Positions 1 to 8,783 of a DNA stretch of 64,000 bases are shown piece after piece. Numbering within the stretch: position 1 is the first letter of the stretch; every line of letters begins with the position of its first letter. The notes under the pieces were generated by a model. The model did not search any database and was not told where the DNA came from. It saw only the letters and a list, made by a program, of their open reading frames with translations. Position numbers and translations under genes: made by a program. This DNA comes from Leucobacter sp. G161 (GTDB lineage Bacteria; Actinomycetota; Actinomycetes; Actinomycetales; Microbacteriaceae), in the NCBI RefSeq assembly GCF_001482305.1, contig NZ_LOHP01000053.1, positions 1 to 64,000 on the forward strand. The letters run 5' to 3'.

Positions 1-221
1 CGGGTCGCGAGCTGCGCGACGCGCAGAAGGAGATCGCTTCTGTAGAGCGCAAGATTGCGCGCATGCAGGGCGACATCAAGAAGGGCCGCGAGGGGCTCGC
101 GACGCTCGACCAGGGCGACTACCAGCTGCTGAATGCCGAGATGGCGAAGATCACCGCGCTTGAGGCTTCCGTTGACGAGCTTGAGCTGCGCTGGCTCGAG
201 CTCTCGGAGCTGCTCAACTAG
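1..221 (+). CDS. ABC-F family ATPase, C-terminal fragment
   Basis: Only the last 72 codons are inside the window, read in the frame that begins at base 3 and ends at TAG. The peptide is a charged, heptad-rich helix (RELRDAQKEIASVERKIARM, later DQGDYQLLNAEMAKITALE) ending in WLELSELLN. This matches the C-terminal coiled coil of ABC-F (Uup/EttA-like) ribosome-associated ATPases; the nucleotide-binding domains would lie to the left of the window. ABC-F proteins act on ribosomes in the cytoplasm rather than in transport. In many actinobacteria a uup-like gene lies near ispE and upstream of glmU, which fits the distal part of this window. The family call rests on a short tail, so the subgroup cannot be given. 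Confidence 0.75.
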   Translation, partial: GRELRDAQKEIASVERKIARMQGDIKKGREGLATLDQGDYQLLNAEMAKITALEASVDELELRWLELSELLN

Positions 222-230
222 CTGGGCGAC

Positions 231-275
231 TGCGGGGCATGCAGCGTGCGCTGGGTACGCGCTGCATGCCCCGCA
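231..275. terminator. Bidirectional terminator-like hairpin
   Basis: A 15 bp perfect stem (arm TGCGGGGCATGCAGC and its complement) encloses a 15-base loop. It sits between the stop codons of two convergent genes, 9 bases after the ABC-F stop and 5 bases before the stop of the opposing gene. No long T-run follows, as is common in GC-rich actinobacteria. Confidence 0.7.
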
Positions 276-280
276 GCGGG

Positions 281-1945
281 TCACTCTGGAAGGAGCACCG
301 ACGGGTCGACGTGGATGTGTATGACGGCGACCCGGCCAGCTGCGACCGCTGCAACCGATCGAGAGACGGCCGTGCTGATCTGCTCATCGTTGGTCACTTC
401 TTCGGCGTGGGCGCCGTAGGCTGCTGCGAGGCCGGCAAAGCTTGGGTTCGTGACCTGGGTTCCTGAGACACGGCCTGGGTATTCGCGCTCCTGGTGAATT
501 CGGATCGTGCCAAACTGCCTGTTGTCCATCACGACGGCGAGGAACGCAGCACCCTCTTGGGTTGCGGTTGCGAGCTCCTGGCCGTTCATGAGGAACTCGC
601 CGTCGCCCGCGAGCGCCAGCACGTTGCGGTGTGGCAGCGCGAGTGCGGCTGCGGTTGCAGCGGGGATCGAGTATCCCATCGAACCGTTTCGAGGAGCGAG
701 TTCTGACTGCGTGCTCGTGGTGTCGAAGAGCGCGCCCCACGCGCCGTGGTTTCCCGCACCCATAGCGAGCAGTGGGTCGTGGTAGTGCGCGGCGACTTCA
801 CCGATCAGCCGGGTCATACTTGCGACTCCGTCGGGTGCAGTCGGCGCGGACACGGCGCGACTCGCGAGATATGCCGCGCGGAGTTCCTGCCCCCAGCGTG
901 TGCGTGCGGCCGACTGCTCGAGGGGAACCGCCGCGAGCGCCGCTGGGATTGCGCTCGGCGCGGCGAGAAAGTGCTGCTCGACTCTTCCCGTGTGGCCGCG
1001 AAGGGCGGCATCGCTGCTGATGACGACGGTCTGGGAATCCTGGGCGCGCCGCATGCGAAAGGAGTCGCTTGTCGTATCGGTCAGGGTGCCGCCGAGGCAG
1101 ACGATGAGGTCTGCCTCCTCCAGGGCATGACAGGCATAGGGCGGGCCGCCGAATGCGCTCTGTCCAATGCACGCTGGTGAGACTGTCGGAATGCGCCAGG
1201 TTCCGTGCCAATCCGTGAGCACTGGAATGCTGTGTTGCTCGGCGAACTGCTGCACCGCCCGCACGGCACTGTCGTTCCAGCCCTCGCCCGCGAGGAAAAA
1301 GAGTGGCTGTTCTGCCTGTGCCAAAAGGTCATGCAAGGTGGCTACTTGCTCAGTGGAAATTGCGCCGCTGGTAACGGGGTACGGGGCGACAGCGGTGCCG
1401 GTGAACGCGCTCGCGACGACGTCTTCTGGAAGACCAACGACGACGGGTCCAGGCCTGCCACTGCGCGCTGCGTGGAATGCTTCAGCGACGACTTCACTAG
1501 CGCGTTCTGGTGCGTCGAGGATGAGGACGCGTTTGGCCTGGCTCCCAAACCAGGCTCGCGGATCAAACTCTTGGAACGCCTCCCGGTCTCTGTCTTGAAC
1601 GGGGATCAGCCCGACAAAGAGCACGAGGGGTGAGGCGTCTTGCCACGCGGTGTGGATCGCGACAGCGGCGTTTGCTGCCCCGGGGCCACGCGTGACCATT
1701 GCTACTCCGACCCCGCTTGTTGCGCGGCCGTAGGCGTCGGCCATATACGCCGCACCACCCTCGTGGCGGCAGACGACGTTGTGAATCCCGGTGTCGTAGA
1801 GGCCGTCGAGCACAGCGAGGTAACTCTCACCTGGAACTGTGAACACACGGTCGACGCCGTGTTGTTCGAGCGAGCGGGCAATCGCTAACCCGACGTGTCC
1901 CTCTGTTTCGGCGTTCGCGACGTTGCTGCGCTCCTGAAATGACAT
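281..1945 (-). CDS. Thiamine diphosphate-dependent enzyme (acetolactate synthase / benzoylformate decarboxylase superfamily)
   Basis: 554 residues with the three-domain ThDP layout. The N-terminal Pyr domain has the conserved glutamate in CRHEGGAAYMADAYGRA (about residue 61), followed by TRGPGAANA. The C-terminal PP domain has the cofactor/Mg motif GDGEFLMNGQE (about residue 449) with the distal asparagine in VVMDN. The ATG is preferred over a TTG six codons upstream because GAAGGGA lies just before it. The family includes acetolactate synthases, benzoylformate decarboxylase and sulfopyruvate or oxalyl-CoA decarboxylases; substrate cannot be read from sequence. It is unlikely to be the biosynthetic ilvB, because there is no ilvN or ilvC nearby and its neighbours are a LysR regulator, an MHS transporter and an amidohydrolase. 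A catabolic 2-oxoacid decarboxylase or carboligase role is inference. Confidence 0.8.
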   Translation of the reverse strand: MSFQERSNVANAETEGHVGLAIARSLEQHGVDRVFTVPGESYLAVLDGLYDTGIHNVVCRHEGGAAYMADAYGRATSGVGVAMVTRGPGAANAAVAIHTAWQDASPLVLFVGLIPVQDRDREAFQEFDPRAWFGSQAKRVLILDAPERASEVVAEAFHAARSGRPGPVVVGLPEDVVASAFTGTAVAPYPVTSGAISTEQVATLHDLLAQAEQPLFFLAGEGWNDSAVRAVQQFAEQHSIPVLTDWHGTWRIPTVSPACIGQSAFGGPPYACHALEEADLIVCLGGTLTDTTSDSFRMRRAQDSQTVVISSDAALRGHTGRVEQHFLAAPSAIPAALAAVPLEQSAARTRWGQELRAAYLASRAVSAPTAPDGVASMTRLIGEVAAHYHDPLLAMGAGNHGAWGALFDTTSTQSELAPRNGSMGYSIPAATAAALALPHRNVLALAGDGEFLMNGQELATATQEGAAFLAVVMDNRQFGTIRIHQEREYPGRVSGTQVTNPSFAGLAAAYGAHAEEVTNDEQISTAVSRSVAAVAAGRVAVIHIHVDPSVLLPE

Positions 1946-2052
1946 CCCGGTCCCTTCGATCAATCCGTCGCACGGACAGTGCGCCGATGACAGGAGTCTA
2001 GAAGCGAGATGATATGTCTACAATGACCAGAAAGGCAGGTCTTTTATGTGTT

Positions 2053-2949
2053 TTAGTTATGCCATGGGTGATGCTGCTTGCGCATGAACTGCGAGAGCTC
2101 CGTCGCGAGAGTGGCAAGCTGAGGAGCTGCGTAGTGCTCGCGTTGCCAGCAGGCGTACAAGCTGAGGCGCAGCTCGGAGCCGTCTGCTGTGGTGACGGGA
2201 GCAACCCAGAGGGGCGCCTCCATCACGGACGTCGTGATAAGGACGCCACGCTGCGATGCCGCGAGCGCTCGGCTCGTTGAATCCGATGACTCCACAACGT
2301 GTCTGCCGAGCGGAAGGCCATCTCGGCGGTAGGCCCTATCGAGTTCTTGTCGGCTCATGCTTGTGGGCGGCGGGAGGATGAGGAGCTCGTTGGCGAGCTG
2401 TGCGATCGGGACGGACGCGGGTGAGGCTTGCGCGATGTGATGTGCGGGGTGGGTAGCTGCGAGCACCGGAAATGACCCGAGCTGCAGCGAGGCAACAGCG
2501 GCCGATGGCGGGCTCGGGGTGATCGCAAGGTCAGCTCCTGTGAAGAGCGCGCCTTCGACCTCGCCGTGTTCGACCTCGCGGCACACAACGATCGGGGAGG
2601 TGGGATCGAGGGCCTGAATGAAGGGGGCTAACAGACTTTCGGCGGTTGCCCGCGTCGTTGCGCACACGAGCTGCTCGAGGCTACCGGCGCGCAAACTCAG
2701 GGTTGCGCGCTCGGCGAGGTGCGCCTGGTCGAGAAGCGTACGTGCAATGATCTCAAGGCGGTGTGCGGTCGGAGTTGGGCGGAGCCTGCCGCGCTCTCGG
2801 TCGAAGAGGTGTAATCCGAGTTCCTCTTCGAGCGTCCGGATTTGCCTGCTCAGTGCTGGCTGCGCGACGTGCAGCGCGTCGGCTGCCGCCATGAGTGTGC
2901 CCTGATCGAGCACCGCGAGAAAATAGGTGAGGCGGCGAAGGTGCAGCAT
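2053..2949 (-). CDS. LysR-family transcriptional regulator
   Basis: 298 residues, the usual LTTR length. Residues 1-60 form the winged helix-turn-helix (LRRLTYFLAVLDQGTLMAAA, HVAQPALSRQIRTLEEELG, LFDRERGRLRPT). The rest is a periplasmic-binding-like effector domain. LTTRs bind as tetramers to T-N11-A sites and often control a neighbouring divergent gene. Here the MHS transporter gene starts 125 bp away on the other strand and the ThDP enzyme gene lies downstream on the same strand, so it is the likely regulator of both. The effector is unknown. The intergenic region holds an imperfect AT-rich dyad (TATCGCATTTCGGTATA) that could be its site, but the symmetry is weak. Confidence 0.9.
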   Translation of the reverse strand: MLHLRRLTYFLAVLDQGTLMAAADALHVAQPALSRQIRTLEEELGLHLFDRERGRLRPTPTAHRLEIIARTLLDQAHLAERATLSLRAGSLEQLVCATTRATAESLLAPFIQALDPTSPIVVCREVEHGEVEGALFTGADLAITPSPPSAAVASLQLGSFPVLAATHPAHHIAQASPASVPIAQLANELLILPPPTSMSRQELDRAYRRDGLPLGRHVVESSDSTSRALAASQRGVLITTSVMEAPLWVAPVTTADGSELRLSLYACWQREHYAAPQLATLATELSQFMRKQHHPWHN

Positions 2950-3074
2950 ATGTATCGCATTTCGGTATAGAGATCATGCGTAAGTGGTCGTAGACAGTAT
3001 GGCACCTGCTGGGGAAATCTTGTGTGCAGCACTGGCGAGAACGCCAGAGAACCACACCCAATGGAGGGGAAACA

Positions 3075-4400
3075 ATGAGTGCAACACAGCTCACTGCCGA
3101 TCAAAGGCGTCGCAGAGCCGTTGTCGGTGCGTTCGTCGGAACCGCGATCGAATGGTATGACTTTTTCATCTTTGGCACGGCGGCCGCGCTCGTATTCGGG
3201 CCGGTCTTCTTCCCAACGGCAGATCCGACGATCGGCGTACTCGCGAGCTTCGCGACGTTTTGGGTTGGCTTCCTCGCTCGTCCGATTGGCGGTGTTGTGT
3301 TCGGTCACCTCGGTGATCGCATCGGCCGGAAAAAGGTACTCGTGGCGACCCTGTTTCTCATGGGCATCGGAACGACAGCGATTGGCCTGCTTCCCACATA
3401 CGCTCAGGTAGGCGTTCTCGCACCGATCCTGTTGATTCTTTTGCGCGCGATGCAGGGCCTAGCGGTTGGCGGCGAGTGGGCAGGCGCAACGGTGATGGCA
3501 ACCGAGAGCGCCCAGGGGAGCAAACGAACCGGCGCCGGCATGTGGGTGCAGCAGGGGTCACCGGCAGGGTCGATCCTTGCAACGCTCGTCTTCCTTGCCG
3601 TAGGCACTCTCCCGGACGATGCATTCATGAGTTGGGGCTGGCGTGTGCCCTTCCTGCTGTCCGCTGCGCTGCTTGTTGTCGCTCTGGTTATTCGATCACG
3701 CGTCGAAGAATCTGCTGACTTCGCTGAGACGAAGCAGCAGCAGCAAATCGTGAAAGTGCCCCTGTTCGAGGTCTTCCGCATGACCCCATCGATCGTGTTC
3801 TTCGGCATTCTCGCGAGTGCGCTTGGTATCTCCGCGGCCTTCTTCCAAAACACCTTCCTTCTCTCTTGGTGGACCAATGAATTGCAGGGTGACCGGCAGC
3901 AGATCCTCCTGCTGGTGTTCATCATGGCGGTTGGGCAATTTATCTGGCAGCCGATTTCCGCACTCATCGCGAACAAAATCGGTCGCAACCGGGTCATGTA
4001 CTACGGTGTGCTGCTCTCCATACTCATCACCGTGCCCTACTTTTTCGCTATTCTCAGCGGCAACATTATTTTCCTCGTGGTCACCATGTTTATTCTCATG
4101 ATGGGCGGCGCCGCGTACTATGCAATGCTGGCGAGTTTCTTGTCGGCAATGTTCCCCCCGAACGTCCGGTACACGGGGGTTGCGCTCGCCAACGGCCTGT
4201 GCGCCGTGCTCATCGGCGGCTCAACGCCGGTGCTTGCCCAGGCAATTCTGACCTCAGTCGGGCCGTGGGGCGTCGCTGCGTTCTACCTCGCAATTTCGGT
4301 GTTGACCCTCATCGGCATCTGGGGAGCAACCCGATCGCGAGACCGCTACCTTGCGCGGGTAGTTGCAGACGACGACGCCGCTCTCGTGAACACGAACTGA
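3075..4400 (+). CDS. MFS transporter, metabolite:H+ symporter (MHS) type
   Basis: 441 residues with about 12 hydrophobic segments. The N-terminus carries the MHS hallmark GTAIEWYDFFIFG in TM1, and the TM2-TM3 loop has motif A (GHLGDRIGRKK). A charged middle loop (RSRVEESADF) separates the two six-helix halves. MHS members import organic acids and osmolytes such as shikimate, citrate or proline/betaine with protons across the cytoplasmic membrane. The ATG was chosen because GGAGGGG lies 6 bases upstream; an earlier in-frame start would add a non-conserved tail. Its position between a LysR gene and an amidohydrolase gene suggests it imports the substrate of this catabolic cluster. Substrate unknown. 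Confidence 0.88.
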   Translation: MSATQLTADQRRRRAVVGAFVGTAIEWYDFFIFGTAAALVFGPVFFPTADPTIGVLASFATFWVGFLARPIGGVVFGHLGDRIGRKKVLVATLFLMGIGTTAIGLLPTYAQVGVLAPILLILLRAMQGLAVGGEWAGATVMATESAQGSKRTGAGMWVQQGSPAGSILATLVFLAVGTLPDDAFMSWGWRVPFLLSAALLVVALVIRSRVEESADFAETKQQQQIVKVPLFEVFRMTPSIVFFGILASALGISAAFFQNTFLLSWWTNELQGDRQQILLLVFIMAVGQFIWQPISALIANKIGRNRVMYYGVLLSILITVPYFFAILSGNIIFLVVTMFILMMGGAAYYAMLASFLSAMFPPNVRYTGVALANGLCAVLIGGSTPVLAQAILTSVGPWGVAAFYLAISVLTLIGIWGATRSRDRYLARVVADDDAALVNTN

Positions 4401-4428
4401 AACGCTTGGGAGCAGAGAGGACTGTGCA

Positions 4429-6060
4429 ATGCGCGTAGACGCGATTTTTGAAAACGGACGTATATGGACGGGTGACGCTGAACAGCCCGAGGTCACCACA
4501 TTCGCTGTACTGCACGGCAGGTTTGTTGGTGTCGGAGCAACTACCGGCCTCGTCGCGCAGACCCGGGTGGATTTGGGCGGGAAGCGGGTTATCCCCGGGC
4601 TGCACGATGCGCACCACCACCTTGGACTCACCGGCCGTAGGCTGCTCAACGTCAACGTCCGGCCGACCGCGGTGGCGACGCTGGCCGAGTTGTTCGATCG
4701 CATTGCAGAACGGGCCGCGCAGGTGGCTGCCGATGCCTGGGTGCTCGCAAGCGGTTACGATCAGAACGCGCTCGGGGGTGAACATCCGACGGCGCTCGCA
4801 CTCGACCGCATTGCGGGCGGCCGCCCAGTGCTCATCGAACACGTCTCGGGGCACATGGGGGTGGCGAACACGGCCGCGTTCGCACGTGCGGGCTATCCTG
4901 GCCGCGAGCACTACCCAGACATCGCGGGTGGCAGGGTGATCCGAGATGCTGCGGGCCTGCCCGAGGGGCTGCTACAGGAGACAGCGATGAACCCGCTGCG
5001 CGCGGCTGCGGCTGCGGCCTCGCGCGAGCCGGTGACGGTTGCTGCGGCCCTCCGGCTGGCGAGCGAGCAAGCGATCAGCTACGGCCTCACAAGCATCACA
5101 GAGCCTGGCATTGCCGTTGATGGCGCCATTGGCGCGGGCACGATTGAGATTGACCACTATCTGCACGCGGTTGCGAGTGGCGTGCTGAAGCCGCGAATGA
5201 CCGTCATGCCCTTCCACTCGGCGCTGCACAGCATCGCTGACGCCCCGGCGGGCGTGAAATCGCTTGACTGGGGAATCCGCACTGGCCTGGGCGACGAGCG
5301 GTTGCGAATTGGTCCGGTGAAGATCGTCTCGGATGGCTCTCTCATTGGCCGTTCGGCCGCTGTGCACGAGTGCTTTTGCGGCGAACCCGAGAACTTCGGT
5401 GTGCTCCAGCTCACAGCGGAAGAACTGCGCGAAGCGATTATCGCGTACCACCGAGCAGGATGGACGGTCGCGACCCACGCGATCGGTGACCGCGCGATCG
5501 ATCACGTTATTGCCGCGGTTGAAGCCGCGCAACGCGAGCTCCCGCGCGACGTGAGGCATCGAGTGGAGCACTTCGCGATTGCTACGGATGAGCAGGTCGC
5601 GCGGGCGGCGCAGCTTGGGCTCATCCCAGTGCCACAGGGAGTGTTTATTTCTGACTTCGGCGATGGCATCCTCGCTGCCCTCGGTGAGGACAGGGTTGCC
5701 GGTACCTACCGGATGCGATCGTTCCTCGATGCGGGCATGATCGTTCCCGGATCGACCGACTCTCCAGTTTCCGACGCGAACCCGTTCGTGTCCATTCACG
5801 ATATGGTGAATCGGGTTACGCGCGGCGGACAACCGTTCGGATTGCATGAGCGTGTGAGCGTTGCCGAGGCGATTTCTGCGTATACCTATGGTTCGGCGTA
5901 TGCGGTGAACGCTGAACACGAGCGCGGTCGGGTCGTCGACGGGCAGCTCGCCGACTTCATCGCGCTGAGTGACGACATCTTTGCTGTGGACCACGCGGCC
6001 ATCAGAGACATCACTGTGGCGGCAACCTTCATTGGGGGAGCGAGCGTCTACGAGGCCTGA
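4429..6060 (+). CDS. Amidohydrolase family 3 protein (YtcJ-like)
   Basis: 543 residues. The N-terminal beta-sandwich starts DAIFENGRIWTGD and leads to IPGLHDAHHH (residues 55-64), which supplies the metal-binding histidines. Further ligand motifs are HAIGDRAIDHV (about residue 347), RHRVEHF (about 370) and a late aspartate in GSTDSPVSDANPF. These are typical of YtcJ/NfdA-like metal-dependent hydrolases that cleave N-acyl, formamide or similar bonds. AGAGAGGA precedes the ATG, and the gene follows the MHS transporter by 28 bp, so the two are probably co-transcribed. Its 3' end overlaps the convergent TetR gene by 32 bp. Substrate specificity is not readable; involvement in the same pathway as the ThDP enzyme is inference from proximity. 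Confidence 0.85.
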   Translation: MRVDAIFENGRIWTGDAEQPEVTTFAVLHGRFVGVGATTGLVAQTRVDLGGKRVIPGLHDAHHHLGLTGRRLLNVNVRPTAVATLAELFDRIAERAAQVAADAWVLASGYDQNALGGEHPTALALDRIAGGRPVLIEHVSGHMGVANTAAFARAGYPGREHYPDIAGGRVIRDAAGLPEGLLQETAMNPLRAAAAAASREPVTVAAALRLASEQAISYGLTSITEPGIAVDGAIGAGTIEIDHYLHAVASGVLKPRMTVMPFHSALHSIADAPAGVKSLDWGIRTGLGDERLRIGPVKIVSDGSLIGRSAAVHECFCGEPENFGVLQLTAEELREAIIAYHRAGWTVATHAIGDRAIDHVIAAVEAAQRELPRDVRHRVEHFAIATDEQVARAAQLGLIPVPQGVFISDFGDGILAALGEDRVAGTYRMRSFLDAGMIVPGSTDSPVSDANPFVSIHDMVNRVTRGGQPFGLHERVSVAEAISAYTYGSAYAVNAEHERGRVVDGQLADFIALSDDIFAVDHAAIRDITVAATFIGGASVYEA

Positions 6061-6754
6061 GGTGCAGTTGCGCTTCGAGCCCAGAGATGAGGGTGTCGAT
6101 GAGCAGCGCGTAGTAGTCGGCGTTCACTGCCTCACCCGCCTCGTGTGGGTCGCTCGCGAGCGGATCGAGGAGCTCGGTGAGCATTCTGTTGACGCCCGGG
6201 CTGTCCGTGCCAAGCGTTGCGAAGCTCTCCCGCATCGCCGCGTGGTCGCGCGGCCCGTCGTCGCTGGTTTCGAGCCGGTCGTCGTGCATGGTGATGGTGA
6301 GCATCGCGGTGTTCACGAGCATCGCGTAGCCGATCGCGGGACGCGTGAAGCCTGCGGCCGAGAGCGAGCTGATCCCGAAGTCAAACGCGGTTGCGATGCT
6401 CGGAAAGGAGGGCCCGTGCATCAGGAGCCAGCGCGCGGTGCCCGGATACTGCTTGAGCAGTGGGCGGAGCCCCAGCAGGAACGACCGAAACCAGTCCTGC
6501 CAGGGCAGCCGCGTATCCGGGATCGTGACCTCTGCGATCACGCGCTCCACAACGCCGCGCAAGAGTGCCTCTCGGCCACCGCTGTGATGGTAGATCACTG
6601 ACGGGGCAACGTCGAGCTCGGTTGCGAGATCGCGGATGGTCCAGGAGTTGAGCCCGGTGCCGTGCGATAGCCGCATTGCGGCGTCGGCGACGCGCTCGGG
6701 TGTCATCCCGACCCGTCGGTCTGTGCCGCGCGCATCGCCTGCTTGCGTAGTCAT
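6029..6754 (-). CDS. TetR-family transcriptional regulator
   Basis: 241 residues. The N-terminal helix-turn-helix (residues 16-65) reads TPERVADAAMRL, TIRDLATELDVAPSVIYHHS and REALLRGVVERV, a clear TetR DNA-binding domain. The C-terminal ligand domain resembles TetR_C-type helices (PGTARWLLMHGPS). It lies 43 bp after the cupredoxin gene on the same strand, so it could be the last gene of the copper/iron operon. It could instead act on the amidohydrolase gene, which it overlaps tail to tail. No palindromic operator was seen in the short gap upstream. Ligand unknown. Confidence 0.88.
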   Translation of the reverse strand: MTTQAGDARGTDRRVGMTPERVADAAMRLSHGTGLNSWTIRDLATELDVAPSVIYHHSGGREALLRGVVERVIAEVTIPDTRLPWQDWFRSFLLGLRPLLKQYPGTARWLLMHGPSFPSIATAFDFGISSLSAAGFTRPAIGYAMLVNTAMLTITMHDDRLETSDDGPRDHAAMRESFATLGTDSPGVNRMLTELLDPLASDPHEAGEAVNADYYALLIDTLISGLEAQLHLRPRRRSLPQ

Positions 6755-6797
6755 CGTTCCAGCGTACTTGTTCGGCCCGGGTCCCGGATTCGACTGG

Positions 6798-7169
6798 CTA
6801 GGGCGCCGTGACGGTGATGTTGCCGGTCATCTGCGGGTGCGGGGTGCAGTGGTATCCGAACTCGCCCGGATCCGTGAAGGTGTACCTGAATTCACCCTCG
6901 GTCATGAGGTCGCTCGCGAAGAGTTCGTCGTCTGAAACAACATCGTGGGCCATGCCGGTGGATTCCATGTTCCACACGACCGTGTCTCCGGCCGCGATCT
7001 CGAGTTCCGCTGGCGCGAACTTGAGCCCGTCAATCGTCACAACGTGCTCGGTGCTCGACTGGCCGCAGCCAGCGAGCCCCGCGGTGAGCGCGACGGCTGC
7101 GACGGCGATCCCGATGCGGGCCGTGAGGCGGAGCGGGCGTGCTGCGAGTGAAGTGGTGAAGCGTGGCAT
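6798..7169 (-). CDS. Cupredoxin (plastocyanin-like) lipoprotein
   Basis: 123 residues. A signal sequence with lipobox LAGC gives a predicted lipidated Cys35, so the protein is expected on the outer face of the membrane. The remaining roughly 85 residues form a type 1 copper fold: ligands His75 (GMAHDVV), Cys108, His111 and Met114 in YHCTPHPQM. This full set predicts a blue-copper electron carrier. The gene starts 51 bp after the multicopper oxidase stop on the same strand, so the two are probably an electron-transfer pair or a copper-handling pair. Such small cupredoxins are also found alone in actinobacteria, so the partnership is inference. Confidence 0.85.
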   Translation of the reverse strand: MPRFTTSLAARPLRLTARIGIAVAAVALTAGLAGCGQSSTEHVVTIDGLKFAPAELEIAAGDTVVWNMESTGMAHDVVSDDELFASDLMTEGEFRYTFTDPGEFGYHCTPHPQMTGNITVTAP

Positions 7170-7220
7170 GGATGCCTTTCTGGTGGGTGGTGGTTGGTTC
7201 GTGGAGCTGGGGCACTGCGG

Positions 7221-8783
7221 CTACCGCACGTAGCGGATCGGCGCGCTCATGCCGGCTGCGAAGTGGTAGGCGTTGTGGCAGTGGATCATCCAGCGACCGG
7301 GGTTGTCGGCGTCGAAGTCGAGCACGGCGGTTTCGCCCGGCAGCACGGCGACGGTGTCGCGGCGCAGGCCGTTGTGGGTGCGTGACGCAAACGTGTGTCC
7401 GTGGAGGTGTACGGGGTGCCACATCGAGGTGGGGTTGGCGACCTCGATGCGGATGCGTTCGCCGATGCGGGGGCGCATGTTCGCGGCGTCCTCGCCCGCG
7501 ACGCCCCACATGAAGCCCTCGGGGGACTCGAGCAGTTCGAGCCTCCACAGTTGGTCGGGCTCCCGCTCGCTCAGGCGAGTGGAGCCGTGCGGGTGGAGGT
7601 CTGCGTCGGTGGCGAGCTGGCCGTCGAGTTCGGGGATCTGCGTTGCTTGCGCGCCACTCAGGGAGGCGCCGGCTGCGTCGTGCGTGGCGATGACCGCCAG
7701 CGCGGCACCGTCTCGCCCTTCGACGCGTGCGACGAACGGCCAGCTGCCCGAGGTGAGGTCGACGAGGAGGTCGATGCGCTGCGCTGGCGCGATGAGTACG
7801 CTGTCGGTTTCGAAGGGTTCAGCGTCGAAGCCGTCAGTAGCGATCACGGTGACGCGATGCCCGGCGAGCGCGACCCGGTAGGGAGTCTCCGCGGCGGCGT
7901 TGATGACGCGCAGTCGCACCCGCGACCCGGCCGGCACGGTGTGGCGCTGCGGATCCTCGGGGGAGCGGCCGTTGATGAGGTGCAGCGGGTAGTTGATGTG
8001 CTGGGTCGGACCGCCGAGGACGGCGGAGTTGCCGACACCCTGGGTGACGAGCGCGAGCGCGGCGGCGGTGACCTCGGGCGGGGCCGCCGCGATCCCGCCG
8101 TGTGCGTGGCCGCCGGTGCCGACGGGATCGAGCGCTGCGAGCACCTCCTCGGGAGTGGCTCCGAAGCCGTCGACCCAGTCGTCGATGACGAGCACGAGGT
8201 CGGTGTCGGCGCCGCTCGTGTCATCCGGGTCCTCAACGATGAGCGCACCGAACATGGCCCGGTCGGCCTGCACCCCGGTGTGTGAGTGATACCAGTGGGT
8301 TCCGTGGTCGGGGAGAACGAAGTTGTAGCGGAATTGGCCGCCTGACGGGATCGGTTTCTGGGTATCGGGAGGGGCGCCGTCCATGTCGTTGCGAATGCGG
8401 AGGCCGTGCCAGTGCACCGAGGTTTCCTCGGTGAGAGTGTTGTCGACGTCGACGAGCAGCCGGTCACCGCGGCGTGCGCGCAGTGTCGGGCCGAGCGCTG
8501 CGAGAGCGACATCTTCGCTGTAGCCCCAGGTGCCGACGTACTGGCCAGGAGTGACGGCGATTGTGGCTGACTGCGCGCGCAGCACATGGTGCACGGTTCG
8601 GCCAGTGTGGGGACGGGTGGCCTCGGTCTCGCCGATTTCGGGGTCGCTCGCGAGGATGTAGTCGGGGCGCTCACCGGCAGTTGCGCATCCGCTCAGCGCG
8701 CTCGCTCCAAGCAGGCCAAATGCGCCCGCAGCCCCGAGCCGGAGGAGGCCGCGGCGTGAGATCGCGGCTGATCCGTCCCTCAT
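7221..8783 (-). CDS. Multicopper oxidase with Tat signal
   Basis: 520 residues. The N-terminus has a twin-arginine motif (SRRGLLRLG), a hydrophobic stretch and a possible lipobox (LSGC), so it should be exported folded. All copper motifs are present: HWHG (124-127), HWYHSH (163-168), HPVHLHGH (456-463) and HCHNAYHFAAGM (501-512), the last giving the type 1 ligands with an axial Met. The family includes CueO-type cuprous/ferrous oxidases, bilirubin oxidases and laccases. The start ATG overlaps the stop of the siderophore ATPase gene (ATGA), so translation is coupled to iron import genes. A ferroxidase or siderophore-oxidising role is inference; copper tolerance or phenol oxidation are alternatives. 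Confidence 0.9.
   Translation of the reverse strand: MRDGSAAISRRGLLRLGAAGAFGLLGASALSGCATAGERPDYILASDPEIGETEATRPHTGRTVHHVLRAQSATIAVTPGQYVGTWGYSEDVALAALGPTLRARRGDRLLVDVDNTLTEETSVHWHGLRIRNDMDGAPPDTQKPIPSGGQFRYNFVLPDHGTHWYHSHTGVQADRAMFGALIVEDPDDTSGADTDLVLVIDDWVDGFGATPEEVLAALDPVGTGGHAHGGIAAAPPEVTAAALALVTQGVGNSAVLGGPTQHINYPLHLINGRSPEDPQRHTVPAGSRVRLRVINAAAETPYRVALAGHRVTVIATDGFDAEPFETDSVLIAPAQRIDLLVDLTSGSWPFVARVEGRDGAALAVIATHDAAGASLSGAQATQIPELDGQLATDADLHPHGSTRLSEREPDQLWRLELLESPEGFMWGVAGEDAANMRPRIGERIRIEVANPTSMWHPVHLHGHTFASRTHNGLRRDTVAVLPGETAVLDFDADNPGRWMIHCHNAYHFAAGMSAPIRYVR

Noticed and set aside
4972-5994. Minus-strand open frame opposite the amidohydrolase gene
   Set aside because: No recognisable domain and no ribosome-binding site; the amidohydrolase motifs on the plus strand are clear.
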